A DNA stretch of 7,261 nt from DATFLS01 sp964413425 (GCA_964413425.1 CAYPST010000157.1:1-7261), one strand, 5' to 3'. Shown: positions 1 through 6,693, numbered from the stretch's first letter. The notes: generated from the letters alone by a model not told the origin. Translations and numbers: made by a program.

Positions 1-2
1 CC

Positions 3-50
3 GACGCCGTTTTCGGGGAGGTGAACACGTACATTTTCTTTGTCGATTGA
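3..50 (+). CDS. Possible C-terminal end of a gene cut by the window edge
   Basis: The frame beginning at base 3 reads DAVFGEVNTYIFFVD and stops at TGA 48-50. The other two plus frames also stop soon after (bases 22-24 and 65-67), so being open here means little. I favour this frame only because it reads like an ordinary hydrophobic/acidic protein terminus and its stop falls on a hairpin. Fifteen residues are too few to name a family. It may equally be non-coding. Confidence 0.3.
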   Translation, partial: DAVFGEVNTYIFFVD

Positions 51-77
51 GCGATGTATGGAAATAAATCGCTCAAT
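46..77. other. 10-bp perfect inverted repeat overlapping the possible stop codon
   Basis: ATTGAGCGAT at 46-55 is exactly complementary to ATCGCTCAAT at 68-77, with a 12-base loop. It could be a transcription end for a gene to the left, but the stem is AT-rich at its base. Only TT and then GGG follow on the plus strand, and no T run follows on the minus strand. It is therefore not a convincing intrinsic terminator in either direction. The 136 bases from 78 to the stop of the minus-strand gene at 214 hold only an 8-bp direct repeat (GGACCTCA at 193-200 and 209-216). Confidence 0.4.
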
Positions 78-213
78 TTGGGTATACGTCTCCGTCCAGG
101 AATCACGTCCGGCACACGGATGGCACGAGTCTCCTCGGATCCAGATATTGTTGTTTGGCTCCCGCGATACCATCACCTCAGTATCACCGGGAGGACCTCA
201 CATCCCCGGGACC

Positions 214-885
214 TCAGTCTTTCACTACTTCATAGATCGCCCAGAGAAGGCCGTCTTTCAGCTCTTCCAGGTGTGACAGTTGCAGATCAATCACTCCCTT
301 CTCCGATTCAAGATCAGGTGCGCGAAAGAATGATCTCGGTGTCGTACCGCCGACCAATCTCGGGTGGATTAGCAGACTGACTTCATCCACCAACCCGGCA
401 CGAAGCAGAACGCCATTCAGTGTTCCCCCGCTGTCCACCCGGATGGTGGAAATACCGAAATCTGTATGCAAGCGATGGAGGGCGTCGGTTAAATCGACGT
501 GATCCTTGCCGGTAACCAGATAACGTATGCCCTGGTTTTCCAGCTGCTTCAGGTAGCGGGCAGGGGTGCGTTTGGAACAGAGCACCACACATGCTTTCCA
601 GTACGGAAGCCGTCGCCAGTAGTCCCAGTCTTCCAACCGGCCCCGGCTGTCCGGAACCACCAGGAGCGGACGGGAGTCCTCCTCGCTGCTCTCCTGAGAG
701 AAGGGATCCGGCAAACTTTCCGGCTCCATGTCTTCGGGAACGGCTAACAGGGTATCCACTCCTGCCAGGGTCGCGTCCTCCTTCCAACGAGAGGTCATAT
801 CGTAAAAGAGAACGATATCCGGTCCGAACCAATCGATGCGTCCGTCCAGACTTACAGCATTATGTATAATAACCCGAGGTTTCAC
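214..885 (-). CDS. RibD C-terminal domain / dihydrofolate-reductase-fold oxidoreductase
   Basis: A 223-residue, single-domain member of the RibD_C family, the reductase half of RibD, which reduces the ribosyl group of the pyrimidine intermediate in riboflavin synthesis using NAD(P)H. What I see: an N-terminal first strand and loop, KPRVIIHNAVSLDGRID (residues 2-18), and the family hallmark DSGGTLNGVLLRAGLVDE (151-168), followed by LLIHPRLVGG. The cytidine-deaminase-like first domain of bifunctional RibD is absent, so this is a stand-alone reductase like archaeal or fungal forms, or one of the many paralogues of unknown substrate. No other riboflavin gene is nearby, so a role in riboflavin synthesis is not assured. 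I chose GTG 885 because AAGGA lies 6 bases upstream and the fold begins right there. The frame is open to an ATG at 990, but those 35 extra residues do not resemble the family. Cytoplasmic; divergent from all other genes. Confidence 0.88.
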   Translation of the reverse strand: MKPRVIIHNAVSLDGRIDWFGPDIVLFYDMTSRWKEDATLAGVDTLLAVPEDMEPESLPDPFSQESSEEDSRPLLVVPDSRGRLEDWDYWRRLPYWKACVVLCSKRTPARYLKQLENQGIRYLVTGKDHVDLTDALHRLHTDFGISTIRVDSGGTLNGVLLRAGLVDEVSLLIHPRLVGGTTPRSFFRAPDLESEKGVIDLQLSHLEELKDGLLWAIYEVVKD

Positions 886-891
886 GTCTGT

Positions 892-896
892 TCCTT
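892..896 (-). promoter_or_regulatory. Ribosome binding site deciding the GTG start
   Basis: On the minus strand the bases read AAAAGGAACAGAC followed by GTG 885. AAGGA with a 6-base spacer is the best site near the start of the RibD-like gene and supports GTG 885 over the upstream ATG at 990. Confidence 0.6.
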
Positions 897-1256
897 TTCT
901 CTGATCATGAGATGCATACAGATACAACCGGTACCATTCATAGGGTTTGGACTTTGAGCCAATATTACTACTATCCCCGTGTGAAGGCAAGGTATTATTC
1001 CCTGCATCGGATGTGTGGCTTCATCGCCACCGGCGGGTTGATTGCTGGGTGATTAAGTGCGAATCCGGCAAGAGCCAGGGTGGAAAACCGGCACCAAGAT
1101 CTCCCGAGTAATCCTGGGTATTATAGGACTATCAGATCAATCATATGCAGCCAATTCGGTAGCATGTCTGGCTAAAATGTGAAATCTGACGATAATATAT
1201 GAAAATGGAATAGACAGATCCGGTCATTGGACAGATATCGTTTTCCGCTGGCGGCT

Positions 1257-1289
1257 TTCTGTTCATTCCTGGAACGAAAATGAACAGAA
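1257..1289. repeat. 11-bp perfect inverted repeat
   Basis: TTCTGTTCATT (1257-1267) is exactly complementary to AATGAACAGAA (1279-1289), with an 11-base loop. No T tract follows on either strand, so it is not a standard terminator. It could be an operator-like dyad or a remnant of a mobile element. Confidence 0.5.
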
Positions 1290-1312
1290 CAAGAGGAGTT
1301 AATTCTGATTTT

Positions 1313-1327
1313 GAGGAGAGTCTCCTC
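1313..1327. repeat. 15-bp palindrome (GAGGAGAGTCTCCTC)
   Basis: GAGGAGA and TCTCCTC flank a single central base. Such short dyads are common operator shapes, and this one sits 24 bases after the 1257-1289 inverted repeat. No gene starts close by, so any target is unknown; chance is possible. Confidence 0.35.
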
Positions 1328-1331
1328 CTGA

Positions 1332-1700
1332 GAGACGGACAATCTATGTTCCGAAAGGAATCATTTCGAACCAGCACGTATCCATGCTCCTGCAAATCTC
1401 AGGTGTATACTTTTGGATACGTGTGGTGTGGACACCGACACAGCAGCAAATGTGATAATGTCTTGTGTGGCTCCAGTGAAGGCATTGAATTGTACGGTTG
1501 TTCCCATAAACCATCTCTTTGCTGCGACTATAACAAAAGCGACGGAGGATTTTATCGGAAATCACTGTGCTCCCTTTGATGAACAGGAACATACTGTTAG
1601 TTTTCTTGAGGCTGCTTCATCACGTTCTTCGCCGAAAATATGTGTTACACCGGGCGGTTTCATTGATCCGGGCCTCGTAATGAAGTTCGGAGGCATATGA
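1332..1700 (+). other. Region open on both strands; possible decayed gene
   Basis: The plus frame is open from 1332 to TGA 1698-1700 (122 codons) but has no good start: the first usable codons are TTG 1413 and GTG 1428, without a ribosome binding site. On the minus strand the frame running from ATG 1696 down to TGA 1361-1363 is also open, except for a single TGA at 1562-1564. It begins MPPNFITRPGSMKPP and contains GTTVQFNAFTGATQDIITF. I do not recognise either product. Base composition is more AT-rich than the genes around it. One reading is a minus-strand gene killed by one nonsense change; another is non-coding DNA that is open by chance. Bases 1701-1774 lead into the next gene. Confidence 0.3.
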
Positions 1701-1761
1701 TTTGCAGAACTATCAAGGATTATCCTCATCTGTGCCAGTAGCATCTGGTGATAGAAAATAG

Positions 1762-1767
1762 AAGGAG
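1762..1767 (+). promoter_or_regulatory. Strong Shine-Dalgarno site (AAGGAG)
   Basis: AAGGAG with a 7-base spacer to ATG 1775 fixes the start of the membrane protein there rather than at the in-frame GTG 1748, which would put this site inside the coding sequence. Confidence 0.75.
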
Positions 1768-1774
1768 AGTTTAT

Positions 1775-2998
1775 ATGTTACCTAATGATGGATCTCTTTT
1801 CCGTTATATCAGTTCTGTTCTGATATTTCCCATTTATTTCCAGGGGATGTTTCTGCATTTCGCCTGGGGCGCCGGGGAGGCTTTCTGGATTACCACACTG
1901 AAGCGCCTGTTCCTGCTGCTGCCCACACTGGCGTTCATTCTGGGCCTCTGGATAAGTATCGCGGCACTCCTGACGGCAATTTTTCGGCATGATCGCCGTA
2001 AATTTGTGATGGCCCTGTTCATTACCTGGTGGGATCTCGGAAAAGCCACGGTCTATTTCTGGGGCGGTATTTTTCGATTCCTGGCATTTCTGGGCGTGGC
2101 TTTGCTGGGTATGCTGCGGATTCTGGTGCAGGGAATCTGGTCTATTATTCAGAACATTCTGTTCACCCCCTTCCGGCTCTTACGAGCGGCAGGACAGAGT
2201 GTGGTCGGGTCCAGGATCCCGTGGATTGCAGTATTCCTCACACTCTTCTGGTGTCTGATCGAAGCCATGATATTCACCTATGTTACCACACCCCTGGTTA
2301 TCGATACCTTCTCCAATATTACCGGCGAAGTGCTTGCTGTCAATTTCGTCCGCGTTCCACTGTTCGTATTCCTCTTCTTCATTGTGCTGGGCAGTTATGC
2401 AGTGCTTTCCACCTTCGTGGATGCGGTGAAGAGTAAAAGCATCTCCTCCATCGCCGGGATAGTGGTGATTGAAATAGTAGTCATCCTGGTGGAAGTCCTG
2501 TTTCTGTACCGGGAATTCGTGGACTCTCTGGTACCCTGGTTCGCCCAGTATTCGGCAAATTTCGACATCAGTATGAGCGGGATCCTGGCCATTTCGGTGT
2601 TCGTCTGGTTCGGGATACGCAGCTTGTCCTGGTTCCTGTTCGCCGAACATGGCACGCCGACCATTATGCGGGTCATCCATGGCAAGGGACTGCAAGTTGC
2701 AGGACAGGAGGCCGCGTCCGGAAGTCAACCGGTAAAAGGCTTTGATTTTTCCGCCGAAATTATGGACTCCATTAAAGAGAACACATCCTGGATCCAGGAA
2801 AAGAGTGAAGATCTCCTTGCGGCATTTATGCTTCCGCCATTACAGGTTATTGCCGGCGCTATCAACTTTCTGGCTCTGCTGATTTCGGGAAATCATCTGT
2901 TTGACCTCCCCTTTGAGAATATTGAAGATATCCGGCGTTCAGGGGATCTAATCTCCGAGCTCTCGCAGCAACGGGAATCACTGTCGGAAACAAACTAA
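1775..2998 (+). CDS. Multi-pass integral membrane protein of unknown family
   Basis: A 407-residue protein with about seven hydrophobic segments, near residues 45-70, 92-116, 148-172, 192-215, 226-246, 268-288 and 352-372. The amphipathic first 40 residues are also hydrophobic and may form a further helix. Between the last two segments is a roughly 65-residue soluble stretch (residues 289-351) with a polar, helical look (MDSIKENTSWIQEKSEDLL). The C-terminal 30 residues are charged. I see no transporter, channel or enzyme motif that I can name. It is followed after 23 bp by the VWA lipoprotein gene and is very likely co-transcribed with it, so the two probably act together at the inner membrane. 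The start is set by AAGGAG 7 bases upstream. Confidence 0.85.
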   Translation: MLPNDGSLFRYISSVLIFPIYFQGMFLHFAWGAGEAFWITTLKRLFLLLPTLAFILGLWISIAALLTAIFRHDRRKFVMALFITWWDLGKATVYFWGGIFRFLAFLGVALLGMLRILVQGIWSIIQNILFTPFRLLRAAGQSVVGSRIPWIAVFLTLFWCLIEAMIFTYVTTPLVIDTFSNITGEVLAVNFVRVPLFVFLFFIVLGSYAVLSTFVDAVKSKSISSIAGIVVIEIVVILVEVLFLYREFVDSLVPWFAQYSANFDISMSGILAISVFVWFGIRSLSWFLFAEHGTPTIMRVIHGKGLQVAGQEAASGSQPVKGFDFSAEIMDSIKENTSWIQEKSEDLLAAFMLPPLQVIAGAINFLALLISGNHLFDLPFENIEDIRRSGDLISELSQQRESLSETN

Positions 2999-3021
2999 AG
3001 TAATCCGGAGGCCAATCATAC

Positions 3022-3810
3022 ATGAAACGATATTCACGTTTTCATAAGATACTTATTTTCAGCGCATTCGTTTCACTATTACTATTGACAGGCTGTGACT
3101 GGGCTACCACGGAGGATAGCAATGCCAATCCCCGGCTGGCCATGTTCGTCGGTGTGGATGTGAGTGGTTCGTTTATGAATAGCCCATATTTCAACGATTC
3201 CATCGATTTTCTGGCCTACTACATCTACGGCCATCTCCATGGCTTGCATGATCTCAGGAAGCCCCGGGAACTATTTGTCAGTTCTATCGGCGGAGCCAGG
3301 GCTAACGAACCGAAGACATTTTACCCTATTCAGACCTTCGAGAACAAGTCTGTTAAGGAGATATCCCGGACCTTGCATGAGATTTTTCCCAAAGCAAATC
3401 CCAATCAGTTCACCGATTACAATGCCTTTCTGGAACAAATTGCTCTTACGGTGCGAAACAAAAATCTCCTGATGCGGCCCGTCTCCATTGTGATGGTCAG
3501 CGACGGGAAACCGGATATCAACACCAATGGCGAGACCGATTACCGCAGCATCGATGTCTCCCCGCTGGAGCGGCTCTCCCGGAGTATTACCATCCGGCTG
3601 CTGTACACCACGCCGACCGTGGGCAAAAACTGGCTGACCAAAGTACCGCGGCGCCGGGTGAGAATGTGGACCCAGGACGCCCAGGTAATGCAGACCTGGC
3701 GGGATTCCACTATCCTGATCCCGGAGAAGCCCATCGAAGAACAAGATCGGTTTCTTGCCTGGGTGAAAGATAACGTGGATTTCGGGGTTCGCGCCAGACG
3801 GGTGGATTAA
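3022..3810 (+). CDS. VWA-domain lipoprotein
   Basis: A 262-residue lipoprotein. Residues 1-24 form a signal peptide with basic N-terminus (MKRYSRFHK), a hydrophobic core and lipobox LLTGC, giving acylated Cys25. Asp26 follows at position +2, which in enterobacteria holds lipoproteins at the inner membrane; whether that rule applies here is unknown. A von Willebrand A fold follows at about 38-260, with a complete metal-ion-dependent adhesion site: DVSGS (Asp46, Ser48, Ser50), Thr131 in FTDYNAF, and Asp161 in SDGKPD. Such sites bind Mg and a carboxylate of a partner protein. The obvious partner is the membrane protein encoded 23 bp upstream. GGAGG (3007-3011) lies 10 bases before ATG. Family members serve in assembly, surveillance or adhesion; this one's task is unknown. 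Confidence 0.88.
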   Translation: MKRYSRFHKILIFSAFVSLLLLTGCDWATTEDSNANPRLAMFVGVDVSGSFMNSPYFNDSIDFLAYYIYGHLHGLHDLRKPRELFVSSIGGARANEPKTFYPIQTFENKSVKEISRTLHEIFPKANPNQFTDYNAFLEQIALTVRNKNLLMRPVSIVMVSDGKPDINTNGETDYRSIDVSPLERLSRSITIRLLYTTPTVGKNWLTKVPRRRVRMWTQDAQVMQTWRDSTILIPEKPIEEQDRFLAWVKDNVDFGVRARRVD

Positions 3811-3934
3811 CTTTTTGATGAATTAGAGAAACCGAGGGCTCGCTCCCGCCTGACAGAATTTACCGGAGTGGCTTTATACCCTCCTTGTTATTCCCACTTT
3901 CTCAGTCGGGTTTCTACTTATCTTCGGTTGGCCG

Positions 3935-4141
3935 GTGATTATAAGACTCACCGTCGCTTACAGGGATGACTACCTGACGATACTTCCTGCCGGTCTTTTC
4001 CTCGACGCAGCAATTCTCTTCGGCCTATACATTATTTTCGGTCAAGAGATGAAGTGGCTGCTTCTCGCCGGCGGCGGTGTTCTTGCAGCCTATGGGGTGA
4101 CTGCGCTGATTATTGAACCCCATCGGTTCCGGGCGGGGTAA
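3935..4141 (+). CDS. Small hydrophobic membrane protein; start uncertain, possibly broken
   Basis: The called ORF starts at GTG 3935 and gives 68 residues with two clear membrane helices (AGLFLDAAILFGLYIIF and WLLLAGGGVLAAYGVTALII). However, the frame is open back to CAG 3854, and the extra 27 codons encode another good helix (WLYTLLVIPTFSVGFLLIFG) that runs straight into the called protein. A natural protein would therefore have three helices and about 95 or more residues. No ATG, GTG or TTG lies in frame between 3854 and 3935. The next in-frame ATG, at 3818, is followed at once by TAG and later by TGA 3851-3853. GGAG at 3865-3868 is not followed by a usable start. Either the 5' end has decayed by a frameshift or a rare start codon is used. 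Family not recognised. Confidence 0.5.
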   Translation: MIIRLTVAYRDDYLTILPAGLFLDAAILFGLYIIFGQEMKWLLLAGGGVLAAYGVTALIIEPHRFRAG

Positions 4142-4268
4142 TACAGAAATCTGTTCTTCGCGGGTGAATAATAATGTGATTTTGTGATTTTCTGTGGTCA
4201 GAGTGTGGTGTTTTTCATATTATTCGAAGTCATGTACATTCCGGAAAAAACTTACCAGTGGAACGACG

Positions 4269-4273
4269 AAGGA
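4269..4273 (+). promoter_or_regulatory. Ribosome binding site deciding the carbonic anhydrase start
   Basis: AAGGA with a 6-base spacer to ATG 4280. The frame is open further up to 4184, but the upstream 32 residues do not match the family, so the start is placed at 4280. Confidence 0.6.
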
Positions 4274-4279
4274 CCCCGC

Positions 4280-4894
4280 ATGTCAATAGAAAAATTACTC
4301 ACCGGTCACCGGAAACACAAAGAACGATTCGCAGCCCGAAAAGATACCTATCTGCAGCTGGCTGAACAGGGCCAGGATCCCGATATCCTCTGGATCGGAT
4401 GTTCCGATTCCCGGGTGATACCGGAACAAATTACCAGCACCAATCCCGGCGACCTGTTTACTATCCGGAACGTGGCGAATATCGTTCCTCCTGCCGGGTC
4501 GGGTAACACCGCAGTCGGCGCCGTCATCGAATATGCAGTGCTCTCCCTGCAGGTTACGGACATCATTGTGTGCGGACACACGGAATGCGGGGGTATCGGA
4601 GCCTTATTCAATGAAGTTGACAGCACACGTGAACCACACATCTCCCGGTGGGTCTCGCTGGCCCGGCCGGCTCTCGAGCGGGTCGAGGGAAGCGACTCTC
4701 CACAGAAGGAAAGATATCTTGAAACCATTAAGGCGAACGTACTGCTGCAGCTGGAGAATCTTCGCACCTATGAATGTGTCCGGCAAGTACTGGAATCAGG
4801 TGATCTTGTCCTCCATGGATGGCTCTATAACCTGCATACAGGAGATATCCACGTATATGATCCAAATGCAGATAACTGGGTTGTTCCGGTATGA
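4280..4894 (+). CDS. Beta-class carbonic anhydrase
   Basis: A 204-residue zinc enzyme that interconverts CO2 and bicarbonate in the cytoplasm. The motif CSDSR (Cys41, Asp43, Arg45) and HTECGG (His100, Cys103) supply the zinc ligands Cys41, His100 and Cys103. Asp43 and Arg45 form the family's catalytic dyad. GDLFTIRNVAN (57-67) and the GNTAVGAVIEYAV helix (75-87) are typical of bacterial beta enzymes. Length agrees with the short bacterial forms, and no signal peptide is present. It follows the small membrane protein by 138 bp and precedes the TfoX-domain gene by 139 bp, so it probably has its own transcript or a loose operon. An AT-rich 7-bp stem (AAGATTA 4894-4900 with TAATCTT 4916-4922) followed by TTT just after the stop is a weak terminator candidate. 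Confidence 0.96.
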   Translation: MSIEKLLTGHRKHKERFAARKDTYLQLAEQGQDPDILWIGCSDSRVIPEQITSTNPGDLFTIRNVANIVPPAGSGNTAVGAVIEYAVLSLQVTDIIVCGHTECGGIGALFNEVDSTREPHISRWVSLARPALERVEGSDSPQKERYLETIKANVLLQLENLRTYECVRQVLESGDLVLHGWLYNLHTGDIHVYDPNADNWVVPV

Positions 4895-5033
4895 AGATTA
4901 CAGCATTCTCCGGATTAATCTTTTTCAAACAGACACGTTCGATCATTCATGGTATTGTCTTTCGATTCAATACGAGGTCATTTGATCCCGGGATATGAAG
5001 GCACAAATTTTTCACCCGGAAAGGCAATATATA

Positions 5034-5369
5034 ATGGCATACGATACAGGACTGGAAGCCCGGATAGATGAATCAATTCAACGGGCGTCTATACAAAACT
5101 TTACAAAAAAGAAGATGTTCGGAGGTGTAGGGTACCTGCTGTCTGGCAATATGAGCTTCGGCATCTGGCAGGATCATCTGATAGTCCGGTGTGGGCCGGA
5201 GCACTACGAAGACTATCTGGACATGGACAACGTCCGGGAGTTCGACGTCACCGGCCGTTCTATGTCCGGCTGGATCATGGTGGCTCCGGAAGGGATGGAG
5301 GCAGATGCCGACCTGGAAAAGTGGATGACCATCGGAAGAGATTACGCCGGTCTGCTCCCACCGAAATGA
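5034..5369 (+). CDS. TfoX N-terminal domain protein
   Basis: A 111-residue protein matching the TfoX/Sxy N-terminal domain: MAYDTGLEARIDE at the start, KKKMFGGVGYLLSGNM (25-40), then LIVRCGPEHYEDYL and GRSMSGW (74-80). In gamma-proteobacteria TfoX/Sxy is a competence regulator with an added C-terminal helix-hairpin-helix-like domain. That second domain is missing here, as in the very common short relatives whose function is unknown, so no competence role should be assumed. Start: ATG 5034 with GGAAAGG 9 bases upstream. An earlier in-frame ATG at 4995 adds 13 residues that do not fit the family. The 135 bases to the next gene hold nothing I recognise. Confidence 0.88.
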   Translation: MAYDTGLEARIDESIQRASIQNFTKKKMFGGVGYLLSGNMSFGIWQDHLIVRCGPEHYEDYLDMDNVREFDVTGRSMSGWIMVAPEGMEADADLEKWMTIGRDYAGLLPPK

Positions 5370-5504
5370 CCAGCTATGTATCCGTAATCCTTCCGGTTCA
5401 GAAGATAAAGTCTCCGTTATCGATGATCATCTCCACAAATATCAGCCCGGGAAACACAAACGGGAACCTGTGATTCAAACAGAATCCGCTCAAGGGGAGA
5501 ACGT

Positions 5505-6302
5505 ATGACTTTCATAGACATTTTTCTTTTCACCGGGGGCATCCTTCTCGGGCTGATGGTCCTCCTGTGGCTCATCAGCCTGATAGTACAGGATTCCAGC
5601 ATCATCGACATCTTCTGGGGGCCCGGATTTGTACTGGCCTGCTGGATTTATTTTGTCTCCGCTCCCCAGGGATACCCTCTACGCAAGTGGTTGCTGACAA
5701 TTCTGGTTACCGTGTGGGGACTGCGCCTCGGATTGCACATTTTCCTGCGCAACCTCGGCAAGGGCGAGGACTTTCGCTACAGGAAATGGCGGGAGGAAGC
5801 AGGCGACAGCTGGCGAATAATCAGCCTTTTCAAAGTATTTCTTCTGCAGGGCGTGCTGCTCTGGATTCTCTCAGTCCCCCTGCTCCCGGCGCAGATATCC
5901 GCCACCCCTGATCGGTTGATATACCTGGATTATCTGGCACTCTCCATCTGGCTGGGCGGGTTTTTCTTCGAAACAGTTAGTGACTGGCAGCTGGCCCGGT
6001 TCAAGACCAATCCGGCTAACAGGGGCAAAGTATTGAATTCCGGCCTCTGGCGTTACAGCAGGCATCCCAACTACTTCGGTGATGCCATGCAATGGTGGGC
6101 ATACTACCTGTTTGCCGCCGCAGCCGGCGGATGGTGGACGATCTTCAGTCCGGTAATCATGACCATCCTTTTGCTGCGGGTATCAGGTGTCACTTTACTG
6201 GAACGGAGTTTACAGGAGACCAGGGAAGGTTATCAGGAGTATATCCGAACCACCAATGCATTTATCCCCTGGTTTCCCGGGGAGTCCGACGAGGGGCGGT
6301 AA
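5505..6302 (+). CDS. DUF1295 membrane protein (steroid 5-alpha-reductase-like)
   Basis: A 265-residue multi-pass membrane protein of the DUF1295 group, which is related to steroid 5-alpha reductases and isoprenylcysteine methyltransferases. Hydrophobic segments lie near residues 6-28, 34-52, 62-82, 108-128, 138-157, 197-207 and 212-232. The family signature is in the C-terminal part: GLWRYSRHPNYFGD (180-193), WWAYYLF, the FSPVIMTILLLRVSGVTLLE stretch (214-233), then YQEYIRTTNAFIPWFP (243-258). The conserved RHPNY region is thought to line the cofactor pocket in related enzymes. The substrate is unknown; a reductase acting on a lipid or isoprenoid is a guess from homology. Start: ATG 5505 with AGGGGAG 5 bases upstream. 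It ends the gene run, and repeat-rich DNA begins about 35 bases after its stop. Confidence 0.9.
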   Translation: MTFIDIFLFTGGILLGLMVLLWLISLIVQDSSIIDIFWGPGFVLACWIYFVSAPQGYPLRKWLLTILVTVWGLRLGLHIFLRNLGKGEDFRYRKWREEAGDSWRIISLFKVFLLQGVLLWILSVPLLPAQISATPDRLIYLDYLALSIWLGGFFFETVSDWQLARFKTNPANRGKVLNSGLWRYSRHPNYFGDAMQWWAYYLFAAAAGGWWTIFSPVIMTILLLRVSGVTLLERSLQETREGYQEYIRTTNAFIPWFPGESDEGR

Positions 6303-6337
6303 GCAAGTTGCATCGCTCGAGGCGCAAAGAGTCATCA

Positions 6338-6379
6338 GTGAAAAGTGAAAAGGGAGAAGGGAGAAGGGAGAAGCGAGCG
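6338..6379 (+). repeat. Heptamer array A (6 units, purine-rich)
   Basis: Six contiguous 7-bp units in exact register: GTGAAAA twice, GGGAGAA three times, then GCGAGCG. The whole 6303-7261 stretch has no credible gene. Open frames over it are short, run through repeats and carry no family signature. Confidence 0.8.
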
Positions 6380-6489
6380 GTGCGGTGGGAAAGGAGAATT
6401 TAAGCTACCTAGTAAAGAAATCGAATTCTCCGGGAAGGCAAAGACCAGAGGGCATAGGTGAAAAGGCAGAAATGAGATTTGACGGAAAA

Positions 6490-6517
6490 GTTGCCAGTTG
6501 GCAATTGGCAGTTGGCA
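6490..6517 (+). repeat. Heptamer array B (4 units, TTGGCA type)
   Basis: GTTGCCA, GTTGGCA, ATTGGCA and GTTGGCA follow each other without a gap. Its units are the reverse complement of the TGCCAAC type seen in array D, so B and D could pair with each other in a transcript. Confidence 0.8.
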
Positions 6518-6553
6518 AAAACCATTGAACCGGACGGATCTTCGGTATTGCGT

Positions 6554-6568
6554 TCTGCGACATGCACT
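6554..6568 (+). repeat. Short direct repeat, copy 1 (TCTGCGACATGCACT)
   Basis: The same 15 bases with one change (A to C at the seventh position) recur at 7245-7259. In both places the motif stands outside the heptamer arrays, and it may be the opening of the composite repeat unit. Confidence 0.55.
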
Positions 6569-6579
6569 TTGAGCATTTC

Positions 6580-6618
6580 CAATGGACAACTGACCATTGA
6601 CAGACAATTGACAATGAA
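6580..6618 (+). repeat. Heptamer array C (5 units with a 4-base insert)
   Basis: CAATGGA, CAACTGA and CCATTGA are followed by CAGA, then CAATTGA and CAATGAA. This array directly precedes core copy 1, as array E precedes core copy 2. Confidence 0.7.
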
Positions 6619-6693
6619 CATAATCTGGAGAATTACTAACTCCGGTATCGAAACAACCGAACTACCGAAGGCCTCCACAGTCTCCCAAACAAG
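6619..6693 (+). repeat. Composite repeat core, copy 1
   Basis: About 75 bases that align with 7129-7202 at roughly 70-75 percent by eye. Shared blocks in order: CATAATC, AGAATTA, CTCCGGTAT, CCGAAGGCC, CACAG, CTCCCAAACA. It is non-periodic and bounded on both sides by heptamer arrays (C and D). Confidence 0.7.

Larger units (their letters stand above)
886..1331. other. Gene-free divergent intergenic region, first part
   Basis: No frame here gives a recognisable protein. Bases 1015-1094 can fold: GTGGC (1015-1019) with GCCAC (1026-1030), then GTG (1057-1059) plus CCGG (1065-1068) with CCGG (1088-1091) plus CAC (1092-1094), enclosing CCA/TGG at 1075-1083. This would lie about 130-210 bases upstream of the minus-strand RibD-like start and could be a leader structure. 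It does not match the FMN, cobalamin or TPP riboswitch consensus that I know. Promoters for both the leftward and rightward genes probably lie between 886 and 1774, but I cannot point to a convincing -35/-10 pair. Confidence 0.4.

Noticed and set aside
54..380. Plus-strand 108-codon open frame at the left edge
   Set aside because: Its second half is antisense to the well-supported reductase, and it has no ribosome binding site or recognisable domain.
383..869. Long open frames on either strand within the reductase gene
   Set aside because: They are shadows of the minus-strand reductase, with unnatural composition and no family motif.
991..1100. FMN, cobalamin or TPP riboswitch
   Set aside because: Some GGGTGGAAAACC-like text is suggestive, but the conserved blocks are not in the right order on either strand.
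2180..2728. 182-codon minus-strand open frame
   Set aside because: It is wholly antisense to the membrane protein; its His/Asp/Glu-rich product is typical of antisense to hydrophobic codons.
4184..4279. N-terminal extension or signal peptide of the carbonic anhydrase
   Set aside because: The frame is open and partly hydrophobic, but the good ribosome binding site and family match both begin at ATG 4280.
4894..4925. Intrinsic terminator after the carbonic anhydrase
   Set aside because: The 7-bp stem is almost all AT with a 15-base loop; the T run alone is not enough for a firm call.
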